A stretch of 64,000 nt of DNA, taken from Gimesia algae. GTDB lineage: Bacteria; Planctomycetota; Planctomycetia; Planctomycetales; Planctomycetaceae. The translations under genes were made by a program, and so were the position numbers. The stretch spans positions 4,253,357 through 4,317,356 of the forward strand of contig NZ_CP036343.1 of NCBI RefSeq assembly GCF_007746795.1, given 5' to 3'. This document shows, piece after piece, positions 55,072 to 64,000 of this stretch. The notes beneath the pieces were generated by a model. It did no database searches, was not told the origin of the DNA, and worked only from the letters and a program-made list of their open reading frames with translations. Position 1 is the stretch's first letter; every line of letters starts with the position of its first letter.

Positions 55072-56327
55072 GCTAACAACTCCTTGATGGACTGGGCGGC
55101 GGGATCACCTATGGGCACTGAGCGCCCCGCGATTTCGTGATCTTCCGTGGAGTCAATCCCCAGCGCCTGCAGGTAGGTGTGGAACAGATGCCCCGCATCG
55201 ACTTCGCGATCTTCAACCGCCGTTCCCTTGTCATTGGTTTTTCCAATGATCGCACCGGATTGGATTCCACACCCTCCCAATGCCATGGACCAGGCGCTGC
55301 CCCAGTGATCGCGCCCATAACGCACATTGATTTTGGGCGTGCGTCCAAACTCCGAATAGACCATGACCAGCGTACTTTCCAGCATGCCTCGTTCGTGCAG
55401 ATCATCCAGCAGCATGGAGAATGTTTTATCGAACTCGCCTAATTGTTCCAGATGGAAATTAAAGTTCTCCGCATGCGAATCGTATCCGTGATGAGTGACT
55501 TTCACACAGGTCGCGTTATTCTCCAGCAGTGTTCGGGCTAAAAGACAGTTTCGACCAAAATCATGCTTTCCATAACGTTCCAGGTCTTTGTCCGCAGGCG
55601 CTTTCTCAAAGAAAGTCTTACGTGCCATCAGTTTTTCTGCCTGCTGAAACGAAGCATCGAAGGTTTCCGTCATTGCTTTGGGACGCCCGGTTTCAAACTG
55701 CTTATTGAACTGCTGCCGCAGTTCCATTCGCCGTGTCGCCGCCGTTTGAGCCAGCCCTTTTGGTAGCGAGAGATTTTTCGGAGGATTGACTCCTATAAAT
55801 TTTAGCTGAGCATGTCGGGCCCCCAGAAATGCTGATGTACTGTCAGACAATCCCCGCGTTGAAATATGAATATACCCAGGCAACTCCGCTTTCGCAGGTG
55901 CAAGGTATTTCGAAGCGATGGAACCCACGTAGGGATATTCGCCGGCCCGTCTCCCTTTTTCCATAAACAGGCGGCCTTGTTTATGATCGTTGGTTTTCAG
56001 ATTGATGCTGCGAACAATGGAAAGGTGATGCATCCGCTGCGCTGTGTAAGGTAGCAGTTCTGAGATGTGCATGCCTGGTACGGAAGTCGGAATCGCTCGG
56101 AAGGGACCTCCATATTCCGTCCCCGGTTTGGGATCCCACGATTCCAGTTGGCTGACGCCCCCCTGCAAATAGACCTGCAGAATCCTTTTATGCTGCCCGT
56201 GGACCTGTTCTGCAACCACTGGTGATCCCGATAAACTGAAGGCCAGCGCGCCACCCGCAGCCCCCGCCAGAAACTGACGTCGCGCGACCTGGTGATCAAG
56301 CTGCTGACAGCCTTGATTTCGTTGCAT
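55068..56327 (-). CDS. DUF1501 family protein, Tat-exported
   Basis: This is a 419-residue protein. The twin-arginine signal is ARRQFLAGAAGGALAFSL. Core motifs are ILQVYLQGGVSQLESWDPKP, MHHLSIVRSINLKTNDHKQG, VKVTHHGYDSHAENFNFH, VYSEFGRTPKI and GRDHWGSAWSMALGG. It follows the DUF1549/1553 gene by 43 bp and is coupled to the WD40 gene. It is shorter than the copy at 52460. Confidence 0.9.
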   Translation of the reverse strand: MQRNQGCQQLDHQVARRQFLAGAAGGALAFSLSGSPVVAEQVHGQHKRILQVYLQGGVSQLESWDPKPGTEYGGPFRAIPTSVPGMHISELLPYTAQRMHHLSIVRSINLKTNDHKQGRLFMEKGRRAGEYPYVGSIASKYLAPAKAELPGYIHISTRGLSDSTSAFLGARHAQLKFIGVNPPKNLSLPKGLAQTAATRRMELRQQFNKQFETGRPKAMTETFDASFQQAEKLMARKTFFEKAPADKDLERYGKHDFGRNCLLARTLLENNATCVKVTHHGYDSHAENFNFHLEQLGEFDKTFSMLLDDLHERGMLESTLVMVYSEFGRTPKINVRYGRDHWGSAWSMALGGCGIQSGAIIGKTNDKGTAVEDREVDAGHLFHTYLQALGIDSTEDHEIAGRSVPIGDPAAQSIKELLA

Positions 56328-56370
56328 CGTTGGTCTTTCTGTTTATCAAAGTAGACAAGGGATGTGCTGA

Positions 56371-58050
56371 TCAATGATTGAACCGAAATTCATCAGACGC
56401 CAGCGCCGCCCAGACCAGTTCGGGAATCCCCTGATGAGTTTCCAGTTGACTCGCTTTTAAAAATTCGACGACCTGATTGGTTTCTGATTCCTCAGGGAAA
56501 CGGGAAAAGACGGCAAGATACAATTCTTTGGCGACCTCTGTGTCAGACTCAAGTTTCTTAAGCCGCGCTGTCAGATTGTTTCCTCCCGGAACCAGCCAGG
56601 ATTGAATTAACGGTCCGTTCAACAGAAATAACGCCTGATTGGCAGATGCATCAAACCGGGACGATTGCGCCCCGACAGAGCCAAACGTGACCGTAAAGGA
56701 ATCGACGTTTCTCCACAAAGCATCGTGCACTGCTTCTTCCTGCCATAGGGGCTCTGCCGTGATTTTGGAGCCGTTCTTGGGATCGTCTTTCATTTTCTTT
56801 GATATCAGGCCGGCAAGTGTTCTCTCTCTCACGCCCGTCGCCTGCATCATCGACCAGGCCAGTTGCTCGGGGGATAATGCTTTCAACAGACCGACACGAT
56901 AATCTGGTTCGTCAGTCGATTTCGGACCTTCTTTTCTGTGACTGCTGCGCTGATAAGTTTGCGTCAGCGCCAGTTCACGAATCAGGTACCGCAGATCGTA
57001 GTCCTGTTCCTGTAACCCGGCTGTGAGCAGTTTGAGGATTTCCGGGTGAGTCGGTGGATTATCAGAATGCCACATATCGAGTGGCTCTACCAGACCGCGG
57101 CCCATCATCTGCGCCCACAGACGATTGACGATATTATTCTGAAAGGCCTGGTTTTCGGTACTGGTTATCGCATCGGCTAACTGCAAGCGACGACTATATA
57201 CCGGTATCGAACGCACATTCTTGGCCGGCTTGATCTTGTAAGGTTCTTCAGGAATCTCGGGATCGTGAATCTCAGGCAGATCCAGCACGCGCGGTGCCGT
57301 CTTGACTTCTTCTTTCGTGAAGACAGAGGTAAATGCTACCTGCCCTTCGGCTTTTTCACCGATCGAAGTTTTTTTCGTTTTTGGATCTCTGAACAAATAG
57401 CTGCGACTTAAAAACGCATTCAGTCCATGGTAGTGGCGTTGCAGATAATCATTCACATTAGGATGGTCATGACATTGGGCACACTGTAAATCACGTCCCA
57501 GAAACAGCCGCCCCAGGTCGCGTGTGACCTGTTCGGCTTTTAATTCCCGATCCAGTAGAAACTTGGCAGCTGGTCGTGTTTTCTCATCCGTGCCATCGAC
57601 AGTCAGCATTTCCTGAACCAGATCGTCCCAATGCCGGTTGTCCCTAAACGAGTGTCGCAGATAATTCCGCCAGTCTTTCGCGGGTACATGTTTATCGGGA
57701 TGACGTTCCATCAGCATCGTGTCAAACACATACTGCATCCTCCGGGCATATTCCGGCGATGCCAGCAGGCGATCAATTTCCTGAACGCGTTTGTCAGTGG
57801 ATGAATCAGCAACGAACGCTCGCACTTTCTCCGCTGCAGGAATGGAACCGGTCAGGTCGAGTGTAATACGCCGCAAAAAAGTTGCATCATCGGCTGGAGC
57901 AGCCGCTTGTTTTTCGAACTGCGGGTCGTCGGAACTCAGAGCAGAATCAATCCGCTCATGCAATGGAGTTTCCGCAGACACCGGTGCCGCAAAAACAGCG
58001 ATCAAGATCGCAGAAAACGCGAGCAACTTCAGGTTGGAACGTAAGCTCAT
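56371..58050 (-). CDS. DUF1549/DUF1553 (PSCyt2/PSD1) protein
   Basis: This is 559 residues from the ATG at 58050; the frame is open to 58116, but this start gives a proper signal peptide (LKLLAFSAILIAVFAAPVSA). DUF1549 includes LRRITLDLTGSIPAAEKVRA and the haem motif CAQCHDH near residue 188. DUF1553 includes ITSTENQAFQNNIVNRLWAQ, NPPTHPEILKLLTAGL and LALTQTYQRSS. It lacks the N-terminal cytochrome of its relatives and is the shortest of the three copies. It is the second gene of the leftward set that starts with the sulfatase-DUF1080 fusion. Confidence 0.9.
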   Translation of the reverse strand: MSLRSNLKLLAFSAILIAVFAAPVSAETPLHERIDSALSSDDPQFEKQAAAPADDATFLRRITLDLTGSIPAAEKVRAFVADSSTDKRVQEIDRLLASPEYARRMQYVFDTMLMERHPDKHVPAKDWRNYLRHSFRDNRHWDDLVQEMLTVDGTDEKTRPAAKFLLDRELKAEQVTRDLGRLFLGRDLQCAQCHDHPNVNDYLQRHYHGLNAFLSRSYLFRDPKTKKTSIGEKAEGQVAFTSVFTKEEVKTAPRVLDLPEIHDPEIPEEPYKIKPAKNVRSIPVYSRRLQLADAITSTENQAFQNNIVNRLWAQMMGRGLVEPLDMWHSDNPPTHPEILKLLTAGLQEQDYDLRYLIRELALTQTYQRSSHRKEGPKSTDEPDYRVGLLKALSPEQLAWSMMQATGVRERTLAGLISKKMKDDPKNGSKITAEPLWQEEAVHDALWRNVDSFTVTFGSVGAQSSRFDASANQALFLLNGPLIQSWLVPGGNNLTARLKKLESDTEVAKELYLAVFSRFPEESETNQVVEFLKASQLETHQGIPELVWAALASDEFRFNH

Positions 58051-58251
58051 AAGATCACGCGATTCAGGCAGGAAGTAATATGCAGGGACCGGTCGACACC
58101 ATGCATCAACCAGCACTCATATGTTACCTCCGCCTTGTTGGGAAATCAATTATTTTCTGTACAACCTGACATTTTTCACGAAGTTCCACCACAGCGGAAC
58201 TTTCTATTGACATCAGTACTTTGCTGAAAAACAGCCAAATTATCTGCCTTA

Positions 58252-60441
58252 TCAACGCTTGCCATATACGGGAGGTTTCCAGCCCTTGGGGAGCCGTCCC
58301 TGTGGTCTCACGCCATAAGCGTCTGCTGGGATGGGATGATCTTCTGCAGTCTGTAGTGGCAGATCATCGGGCAGATGCTTGATTTTGAAATCTTTGTACT
58401 GAATTTTCATCTGTGGCCCCACATGAACCTGCACCGCGAGCACACCTTCCAGAGCACGGCCTTTCTCATCCAGGTCAATCAGATCTGCTGTCTTGTGTCC
58501 GTCAATCCAGTGTTGATGATGATTACCTTCTACCAGCACACGGAAATCATGCCATTCGTCGGGAGCAAACGTTTTGACTGGAATTTTACCCACTACCCAG
58601 GGTTGCCCTTCAGGATCAATGATGACTTTTTCCCCGGTGTGGGAGAGAATCCGGCGCCCTTTCTCTTCATAGAGCATGCCGTTGTAGTTTGGATTATTGG
58701 CAACCACATCACACTGATAACCGGTCACAATATCCAGGCCCAGATCAGGTCGCGAGGTACCCCGATATTGCAGTCCACTGTTCCCCCCTGCAGTCACTTT
58801 CACTTTGACCCGCAGGTCAACATTGCGAACCGTGGAATCTTTCCAGGTAATAAACCGGTTCATTTTCAGTGTGCCATCAGTCTTACCCGTTAAAGCACCT
58901 TCTTCTACCGACCAGTACTGGGGATCACCGCTCCAGTGACGCAGTGTCTTGCCATCAAAGACAGAGACAAATCCGTCGGCATCCGTTTTAGCTCCCACCG
59001 CTGCTGAGGCAACGGGATGGGGAACCGTGGAATCAGTAAACTTCCCTTTCAATGGATCGAGTGGACCGCCCAGTTCTTTCACACGCGCTGTGGTCCGTTC
59101 ACGCATCTCTTTTAATGTGTCTGCATACTTTGGATGACCGGCCAGATTCACCAGCTCGTCCGGGTCCTGCTGCAGGTCATGCAGAAACTCGTGGTTGTCA
59201 TGATCAAAATACCGCACGTATTTGTACCGCTCATTCCTCAGACCTTCAAAGGCAGGAATACGACTGCGGACCGCAAAGTGTTCGTGAAATGCTTCCTTCC
59301 TCCAGTTCTCGGGTTGTTTTCCGGCCACGATCGGCTGCAGGCTCTTCCCCTGATAACGTTTGGGAATCTTTACTCCCGCCCAGTCAAGAAATGTAGCAGG
59401 CAGATCCAGATTCAATGCAGCTGCCGTCGTCACCTGTCCCCGCTGCTCAGCAGGAACGCGAGGATCGGCAATAATCAACGGAACATTTAATGCGTCTTCA
59501 TAGTGCGACCACTTCCCGGCAAAACCACGATTCCCCATATAGTAACCGTTGTCCGCTGAATAGACGATAATGGTATTCTTATCCAATCCTGCCTCTTTCA
59601 AAGCTGTCAGAAAGCGACCGATGGCACCGTCGATGCCGCTCACCATCCGGTAGTAGGCCCGCATATTGGTCTGATATTTTTCATCCGTATTCCACCGCCA
59701 GAAATAACGTTCCCGATTGATCGTTGTTTTGAGAAAATCGGGTTGGCCATCAAATATTTCCGGCGCATTTAAACGGGGCGGCGCAATCGTGACATCTTCA
59801 TACATCCCATCCACGGCACGCGGCCAGGGAAAATGTCCTATCCCTGGTCGTCGGTCACTGTCTTCCGCATGACAGGCATTGAACCACAGGTTCAACGCAA
59901 ACGGCTTCCCCTTCGGTTGTGTCTTCAAAAACTCAATACCCCGATCGACAATCAGTTCGGTCTCATGACGCAGGCTACCATCGGGCTGTTTTTTATAATA
60001 CGGATTGCGACTGATGGCTTCGAATTCATCGAAGTGTTTCTCTCTCTGAAATCCTTTTGGCATCTTCGCATGCCATTTTCCAAAGTAGCCGACACGATAT
60101 CCGTCTTCCCGCAACAGATCTGAATAGAGAGTCTCCACGGCATCAGGCCGCGCCATCTCGGCATTAGCAGGCGTTCCGTAACTGCGTCCCGTCAAGCCGG
60201 TCAGAATCGTCGTGCGGCTCACCCAGCAGATCGCCTGACTGACACAGGCATTCTCAAACCGGGTGCCCCGCGCTGCCAGCTCATCAATGTTAGGTGTCTT
60301 TATTTTCTGGTTGCCATAACAGCCCAGTGTGCTGGTGGTCTGATCGTCGGCAAAGAAAAAGACGATGTTTGGTTTATCGTCCGCATACAATGAACCGAAA
60401 GAAACAAAGAACAGTACAGTCAGATGCAGGATTGATTTCAT
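58252..60441 (-). CDS. Sulfatase fused to a DUF1080 domain
   Basis: This is 729 residues from the ATG at 60441; the frame is open to 60510, and this start gives the signal peptide MKSILHLTVLFFVSFGSLYA. The sulfatase domain spans about residues 22-480 with metal ligands in FFADDQ. The maturation site reads CWVSRTTILTG at Cys72, where the usual Pro is Val. GYFGKWHAKMPKG and IVYSADNGYYMG follow. DUF1080 spans about 500-705 (VSVFDGKTLRHWSG, SGLQYRGTSRPD, EWHDFRVLVEGNHHQHWIDG). It heads the leftward set with DUF1549/1553, DUF1501 and WD40 genes, although a 200-bp gap follows it. Confidence 0.9.
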   Translation of the reverse strand: MKSILHLTVLFFVSFGSLYADDKPNIVFFFADDQTTSTLGCYGNQKIKTPNIDELAARGTRFENACVSQAICWVSRTTILTGLTGRSYGTPANAEMARPDAVETLYSDLLREDGYRVGYFGKWHAKMPKGFQREKHFDEFEAISRNPYYKKQPDGSLRHETELIVDRGIEFLKTQPKGKPFALNLWFNACHAEDSDRRPGIGHFPWPRAVDGMYEDVTIAPPRLNAPEIFDGQPDFLKTTINRERYFWRWNTDEKYQTNMRAYYRMVSGIDGAIGRFLTALKEAGLDKNTIIVYSADNGYYMGNRGFAGKWSHYEDALNVPLIIADPRVPAEQRGQVTTAAALNLDLPATFLDWAGVKIPKRYQGKSLQPIVAGKQPENWRKEAFHEHFAVRSRIPAFEGLRNERYKYVRYFDHDNHEFLHDLQQDPDELVNLAGHPKYADTLKEMRERTTARVKELGGPLDPLKGKFTDSTVPHPVASAAVGAKTDADGFVSVFDGKTLRHWSGDPQYWSVEEGALTGKTDGTLKMNRFITWKDSTVRNVDLRVKVKVTAGGNSGLQYRGTSRPDLGLDIVTGYQCDVVANNPNYNGMLYEEKGRRILSHTGEKVIIDPEGQPWVVGKIPVKTFAPDEWHDFRVLVEGNHHQHWIDGHKTADLIDLDEKGRALEGVLAVQVHVGPQMKIQYKDFKIKHLPDDLPLQTAEDHPIPADAYGVRPQGRLPKGWKPPVYGKR

Positions 60442-60777
60442 GGCTGTAGTTTCACTGAATTGAGTTTTAAAAAGTCCGGCTCTACCGTTCATTCCGGCAC
60501 ACGGATACAAACCGCTTCTTCCTGATGCGGATGCATACTTTACACTGTAACTGACCAGAAAGGCAAAGGCGACTCTACTCGCTGAAAATTCAGACCTCTC
60601 CGAATCAAAGGCTTGTAACCGGGGGGAACAGACCAGTAGAATAGTAAATCTACTTTATTAAACCTGCCACTACTTCCGCGCAGGTTCATGTACCGTTTGA
60701 ACCAGTATGTGTTGAGACGGTCATGAAGTGCAAACGGAACAACCACTGTGCTCCCAGATTGAAAGCTTGCCTGCAAT
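60442..60777. other. Divergent promoter region between two planctomycete-type gene sets
   Basis: There are 336 bases between the leftward sulfatase-DUF1080 gene and the rightward PSCyt1 gene. A 78-codon minus-strand frame (60540-60776) exists but has no family match I know and no ribosome binding site that I can see. I treat the stretch as non-coding. Confidence 0.45.
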
Positions 60778-63213
60778 ATGACTGATCAGGGATATCGCAC
60801 CTTTTTGACGACCATTCTGCTAACTCTGCTATTGGTATCTTCGCGCGCTTCTGCCGCTGATAAAATAATTGATTTCCAGCGCGACATCGCTCCGATTTTG
60901 CAAAGCCGCTGCCTGGGCTGTCATCAAGATCGTGTTCGTCAGGGTGGCCTCGCACTGCACTCGGCTATGGAAATGCAGAAAGGAGGAGAGAGCGGGCAGA
61001 TCATTGATCCCGGCGATCCTGACGCCAGTTACCTCATGGATCTGATCACTCCGCATGAGGGAACCGCAGAGATGCCTCAAGAGGCGGCTCCACTGACACA
61101 ATCCGAAGTGCAGGCGTTTCGACTCTGGATCAAACAGGGAGCCCCCTGGCCGGAAAATGTAGTATTAGAGCCCCCCGTATTATGGTCATTGAAAAAACTC
61201 CAGCGCCCGCCGGTTCCTCCTGTTTCTCAAACATCCTCTGAGTTCCTGATTCGCAATCCAATCGATGCGTTCATCGCTGCCCGACATCAGTCAGCCAAAG
61301 TTCAACCCGCACCACAAGCATCGAAACGAACACTCATTCGCCGTCTTTATCTGGATCTCACCGGTTTATTACCGTCACCAGAAGAAGTCGCTGTATTTAT
61401 TGCAGACGAGGATCCCGCCGCCTACGAAAAGCTGGTCGACAAGCTGCTGGCTTCCCCGCATTTTGGAGAGCGTTGGGGTCGTTTCTGGCTCGATCTGGCT
61501 CGATATGCAGACAGTGACGGCTATCTCGGTGACAGCATACGCCCCCATGCCTGGGTCTATCGTGAGTGGGTGATCCAGGCCATCAACGAGGATGTACCCT
61601 TCGATCAGTTCTCCATCGAACAGCTGGCGGGAGATCTGCTGGAAAAATCAACCGATTCTCAGCTCATCGCGACCGGCTTTCATCGAAACACATTGAGCAA
61701 CACCGAAGCTGGCGTGGATCTGGAATTATATCGCACAAAAGAACTGGTAGACCGTGTGAATACCACGGGTATGATCTGGCTCGGATTGACACTGGGTTGT
61801 GCCGAATGCCATGACCATAAGCATGATCCGATCTCTCAGAAAGAGTTCTACCAGTTTTATTCCTTCTTCAATAACGCCGACGATTCCACCGTGAAAGTCA
61901 GCCGTGACTGGGATAAAGCGGAATACCAGTCAAAACAGAAACAGTGGCAGCCAGCATTTGATCAAGTACTGGCTTCACTGCAAAAGTTTGAGAAAACAGA
62001 ACTCACCGCAGAACAGAAAGTAGAAATCACCACAGTACTGGATAAATACAGGAAATCATCCGACCTCAAGAAGATTAACTCATACTATCAAACAAAACAG
62101 CAAGGCTGGGACAGACTCTATTCTCAGCTGGAAAAACTTTTGAAAACCCGCCCCTCACCGCCGGCAATCAGGGCGCCAACTTTTAAAGAACGCACGAAAG
62201 ACCGCCGCGACACCTTCGTACATGTCCGGGGAATCTACAATCAGCACGGCGAACAAGTAAATCCAGGTACACCCGCCGTCCTCCCTGGTTTCAATTCGGG
62301 AGATTCCCTGACGAACCGTCTGGACCTGGCCCACTGGCTGTTTCAAGAGAATAATCCGCTCACCCCCCGCGTCGCCGTCAATCGTATCTGGCAGCATTTG
62401 TTCGCGCGCGGTCTGGTCGCGACTCCCAATGACTTCGGAACTAAAGGAGAACCGCCAACTCATCCGCTCCTGCTGGACTGGCTGGCTGCAGAATACAAAT
62501 CACAAAACTGGAGTCGCAAAGCGATGATCCGCCTGATCGTCATGTCTTCGACGTACCGGATGTCGTCCGCTGCGAATGCCCGACAGATGGCGCATGATGT
62601 CAATAATCAGTTACTCTGGCGACAGAACAGTTATCGCGTCGAAGCCGAAATCGTACGAGACATTCACCTCACCGCCAGTGGACTGCTGGATCGCACGATA
62701 GGCAGACGTGGGATACGACCTCCTCTGCCGGCTTTCGTCACCGATGTCGGCCGCAGTGTGAAATGGCCCGCGACGGAAGGCAGCGAACGTTATCGCAGAG
62801 GCATGTACATCGTCTTTAAACGCACCGTCCCCTACCCGATGTTGATGACCTTTGATGCGCCTGACGCCACCGTTTCCTGCAGTCGTCGCGAACGCTCGAA
62901 CACACCACTCCAGGCACTCACCCTGCTGAACGGTCCTATGTTTTTTGAAAGCGCTCAGGCACTTGGGACACTCATGTGGGATCAGCATCAGGATAATTTG
63001 CCTGCTGCGACAGAAGAGATGTTCCTCCGCTGCTTTTCTCGCCCCCCTGTACAGCGCGAGCAGGAATACCTCAATGCAGCATATGCCGATTTACTCTATC
63101 TGGCTGAAAACAATCAACAGAAAACAAATCCAACAGAGCCTGTGCAACTGACCGCCCTGATTCAACTGGCAAGAATTGTCATGAATCTGGATGAATTTAT
63201 CACGCGAGACTGA
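60778..63213 (+). CDS. PSCyt1-DUF1549-DUF1553 cytochrome protein
   Basis: This is an 811-residue protein with a signal peptide ending ASAAD. The PSCyt1 planctomycete cytochrome comes first: [19 protein letters not shown] with CxxCH at 45-49, then [12 protein letters not shown] and [23 protein letters not shown]1549 follows at about 155-370 ([52 protein letters not shown]). DUF1553 is at about 510-810 ([48 protein letters not shown]). This is the full-length version of the family. A DUF1501 gene begins 2 bp after the stop. Confidence 0.93.
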   Translation: MTDQGYRTFLTTILLTLLLVSSRASAADKIIDFQRDIAPILQSRCLGCHQDRVRQGGLALHSAMEMQKGGESGQIIDPGDPDASYLMDLITPHEGTAEMPQEAAPLTQSEVQAFRLWIKQGAPWPENVVLEPPVLWSLKKLQRPPVPPVSQTSSEFLIRNPIDAFIAARHQSAKVQPAPQASKRTLIRRLYLDLTGLLPSPEEVAVFIADEDPAAYEKLVDKLLASPHFGERWGRFWLDLARYADSDGYLGDSIRPHAWVYREWVIQAINEDVPFDQFSIEQLAGDLLEKSTDSQLIATGFHRNTLSNTEAGVDLELYRTKELVDRVNTTGMIWLGLTLGCAECHDHKHDPISQKEFYQFYSFFNNADDSTVKVSRDWDKAEYQSKQKQWQPAFDQVLASLQKFEKTELTAEQKVEITTVLDKYRKSSDLKKINSYYQTKQQGWDRLYSQLEKLLKTRPSPPAIRAPTFKERTKDRRDTFVHVRGIYNQHGEQVNPGTPAVLPGFNSGDSLTNRLDLAHWLFQENNPLTPRVAVNRIWQHLFARGLVATPNDFGTKGEPPTHPLLLDWLAAEYKSQNWSRKAMIRLIVMSSTYRMSSAANARQMAHDVNNQLLWRQNSYRVEAEIVRDIHLTASGLLDRTIGRRGIRPPLPAFVTDVGRSVKWPATEGSERYRRGMYIVFKRTVPYPMLMTFDAPDATVSCSRRERSNTPLQALTLLNGPMFFESAQALGTLMWDQHQDNLPAATEEMFLRCFSRPPVQREQEYLNAAYADLLYLAENNQQKTNPTEPVQLTALIQLARIVMNLDEFITRD

Positions 63214-63215
63214 CC

Positions 63216-64000
63216 ATGCAATTTCCACAACACAACAATCTAAATGCACTAAACCGGCGACGTTTTTTCGCCACCGGTGCCAGTGGTCTGGGTACACTCG
63301 CCCTGGCATCGCTGATGAAACAGGATGGATTGCTGGGGGCCGAACAGCAACTGGCCCATTTTGCTCCCCGGGCGAAACGCTGCATCTACCTGTTCATGGA
63401 AGGCGGCCCGAGTCAGATGGACCTGTTCGATCCCAAACCACGTCTGAATGAACTCGATGGGCAGCCGATGCCCGAGTCCCTGTTAAAAGACATCAAGTTC
63501 GCGTTCATCCAGAAAGAAGCAGCGCGGATTATGGGCAGCCCGCGCACATTTAAACGCTATGGCGAATGTGGCATGGAACTCTCCGATTTGCTGCCTCACT
63601 TGAGTACCTGCGTTGACGATATCGCTTTGATTCGTTCCATGCACTGCGAACAGTTCAATCATCTGCCCGGACAACTGATGATGCTTTCCGGTTCCGATCT
63701 ACAGGGTCGCCCGACATTGGGCTCGTGGTTGAATTACGGTCTGGGAAGCGAATCAGAAAATCTGCCAGGCTACGTCGTACTGGCAACTTTGGGGCGCGGC
63801 TTACCAGGCGGGGCCTCCAGCTGGTCCAGTGGTTTTTTACCGTCTCAGTATGCGGGCACGCTCTTTCGCAACCAGGGCAGCCCGGTCCTCAATCTGGCAA
63901 ACCCGCCAGAAATCTGCGCAGCAGCCCAGATGCGCAGCCTGCAGACCATTAATGAATTAAACGGTCTGCGCTATGAACAGATTGGGAATCCTGAGATTTC
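63216..64000 (+). CDS. DUF1501 family protein, Tat-exported (cut by window end)
   Basis: ATG at 63216 is two bases after the preceding stop, so the two are coupled. The frame runs open to the last base of the window. The twin-arginine signal is NRRRFFATGASGLGTLALAS. Family motifs seen so far are CIYLFMEGGPSQMDLFDPKP, HLSTCVDDIALIRSM, FNHLPGQLMML and GRPTLGSWLNYGLGS. It is the partner of the PSCyt1-DUF1549-DUF1553 gene. The C-terminal half with the FGRTP and GRDH motifs is expected beyond the window. Confidence 0.9.
   Translation, partial: MQFPQHNNLNALNRRRFFATGASGLGTLALASLMKQDGLLGAEQQLAHFAPRAKRCIYLFMEGGPSQMDLFDPKPRLNELDGQPMPESLLKDIKFAFIQKEAARIMGSPRTFKRYGECGMELSDLLPHLSTCVDDIALIRSMHCEQFNHLPGQLMMLSGSDLQGRPTLGSWLNYGLGSESENLPGYVVLATLGRGLPGGASSWSSGFLPSQYAGTLFRNQGSPVLNLANPPEICAAAQMRSLQTINELNGLRYEQIGNPEI

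Noticed and set aside
58181..58202. Hairpin AAGTTCC/GGAACTT between the sulfatase fusion and the DUF1549 gene as a terminator
   Set aside because: The stem is only 7 bp and neither strand has a T-run after it.
60540..60776. 78-codon minus-strand frame upstream of the PSCyt1 gene
   Set aside because: No ribosome binding site was seen, there is no domain, and it fills the region expected to be a divergent promoter. I could not exclude it fully.
1..64000. CRISPR arrays and complete insertion sequences
   Set aside because: No regularly spaced direct repeats with unique spacers and no full transposase gene with terminal repeats were seen on either strand.

Overview
The window reads as chromosomal DNA of a planctomycete, probably a Gimesia-like member of the Planctomycetales (the genus is inference). 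The evidence is the gene content. There are three DUF1549/DUF1553 proteins with haem-binding CxxCH motifs, each paired with a DUF1501 Tat-exported protein. There are also three sulfatases, DUF1080 domains, a PVC-type haem-binding dehydrogenase tail, a CehA/McbA metallohydrolase, and a Ser/Thr kinase fused to STAND and SUMF1 domains.

Region 1 (1-1730) is the end of a PVC-type dehydrogenase whose 5' part lies outside the window. Region 2 (about 1.8-10 kb) is an accessory zone built from relics. It holds a serine-recombinase tail, a 3' fragment of a tRNA-Pro(CGG) gene that looks like an attachment site, and a relic integron. The integron has an N-terminal intI fragment, a cassette boundary, two leftward cassette genes and one well-formed attC. 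A 5'-truncated phage-type DNA methyltransferase and small unknown genes follow. The integron is the most interesting object in the window. Its first cassette encodes a protein with a HEPN-type Rx4H motif whose C-terminal tail is read from the attC itself. Its second encodes an unknown membrane protein.

Region 3 (10-20 kb) has a secreted CehA/McbA protein and then a leftward three-gene exporter set: an ABC protein with a strikingly degenerate ATPase, an HlyD-like adaptor and a TolC-like lipoprotein. About 1.7 kb of gene-poor, relic-rich DNA follows. Region 4 (20-24.3 kb) is a rightward trio of two multidomain glycosyltransferases and a methyltransferase, likely for surface glycan synthesis. 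Region 5 (24.3-40.2 kb) holds the 1348-residue kinase/STAND/SUMF1 protein, a thioredoxin/CcdA-like membrane protein, an unknown anchored protein, a DUF1080/sugar dehydrogenase fusion, a large TPR protein, a frameshifted membrane protein and a DUF1851 (Tdi1-type immunity) protein.

Region 6 (40.4-64 kb) is catabolic. A leftward cluster (sulfatase, SGNH hydrolase, SASA/ceramidase fusion, sialidase-like) is followed by a rightward one (sulfatase, DUF1080-like, DUF1549/1553, DUF1501). Next comes a leftward one (sulfatase-DUF1080 fusion, DUF1549/1553, DUF1501, WD40), and finally a rightward DUF1549/1553 plus DUF1501 pair cut by the window end. These sets look like machinery for degrading sulfated glycans or glycolipids.

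Six copies of a 93-96 bp hairpin-containing repeat are scattered through the window. Two of them supply the stop codon of the gene they abut. No complete tRNA, rRNA or CRISPR array was seen.
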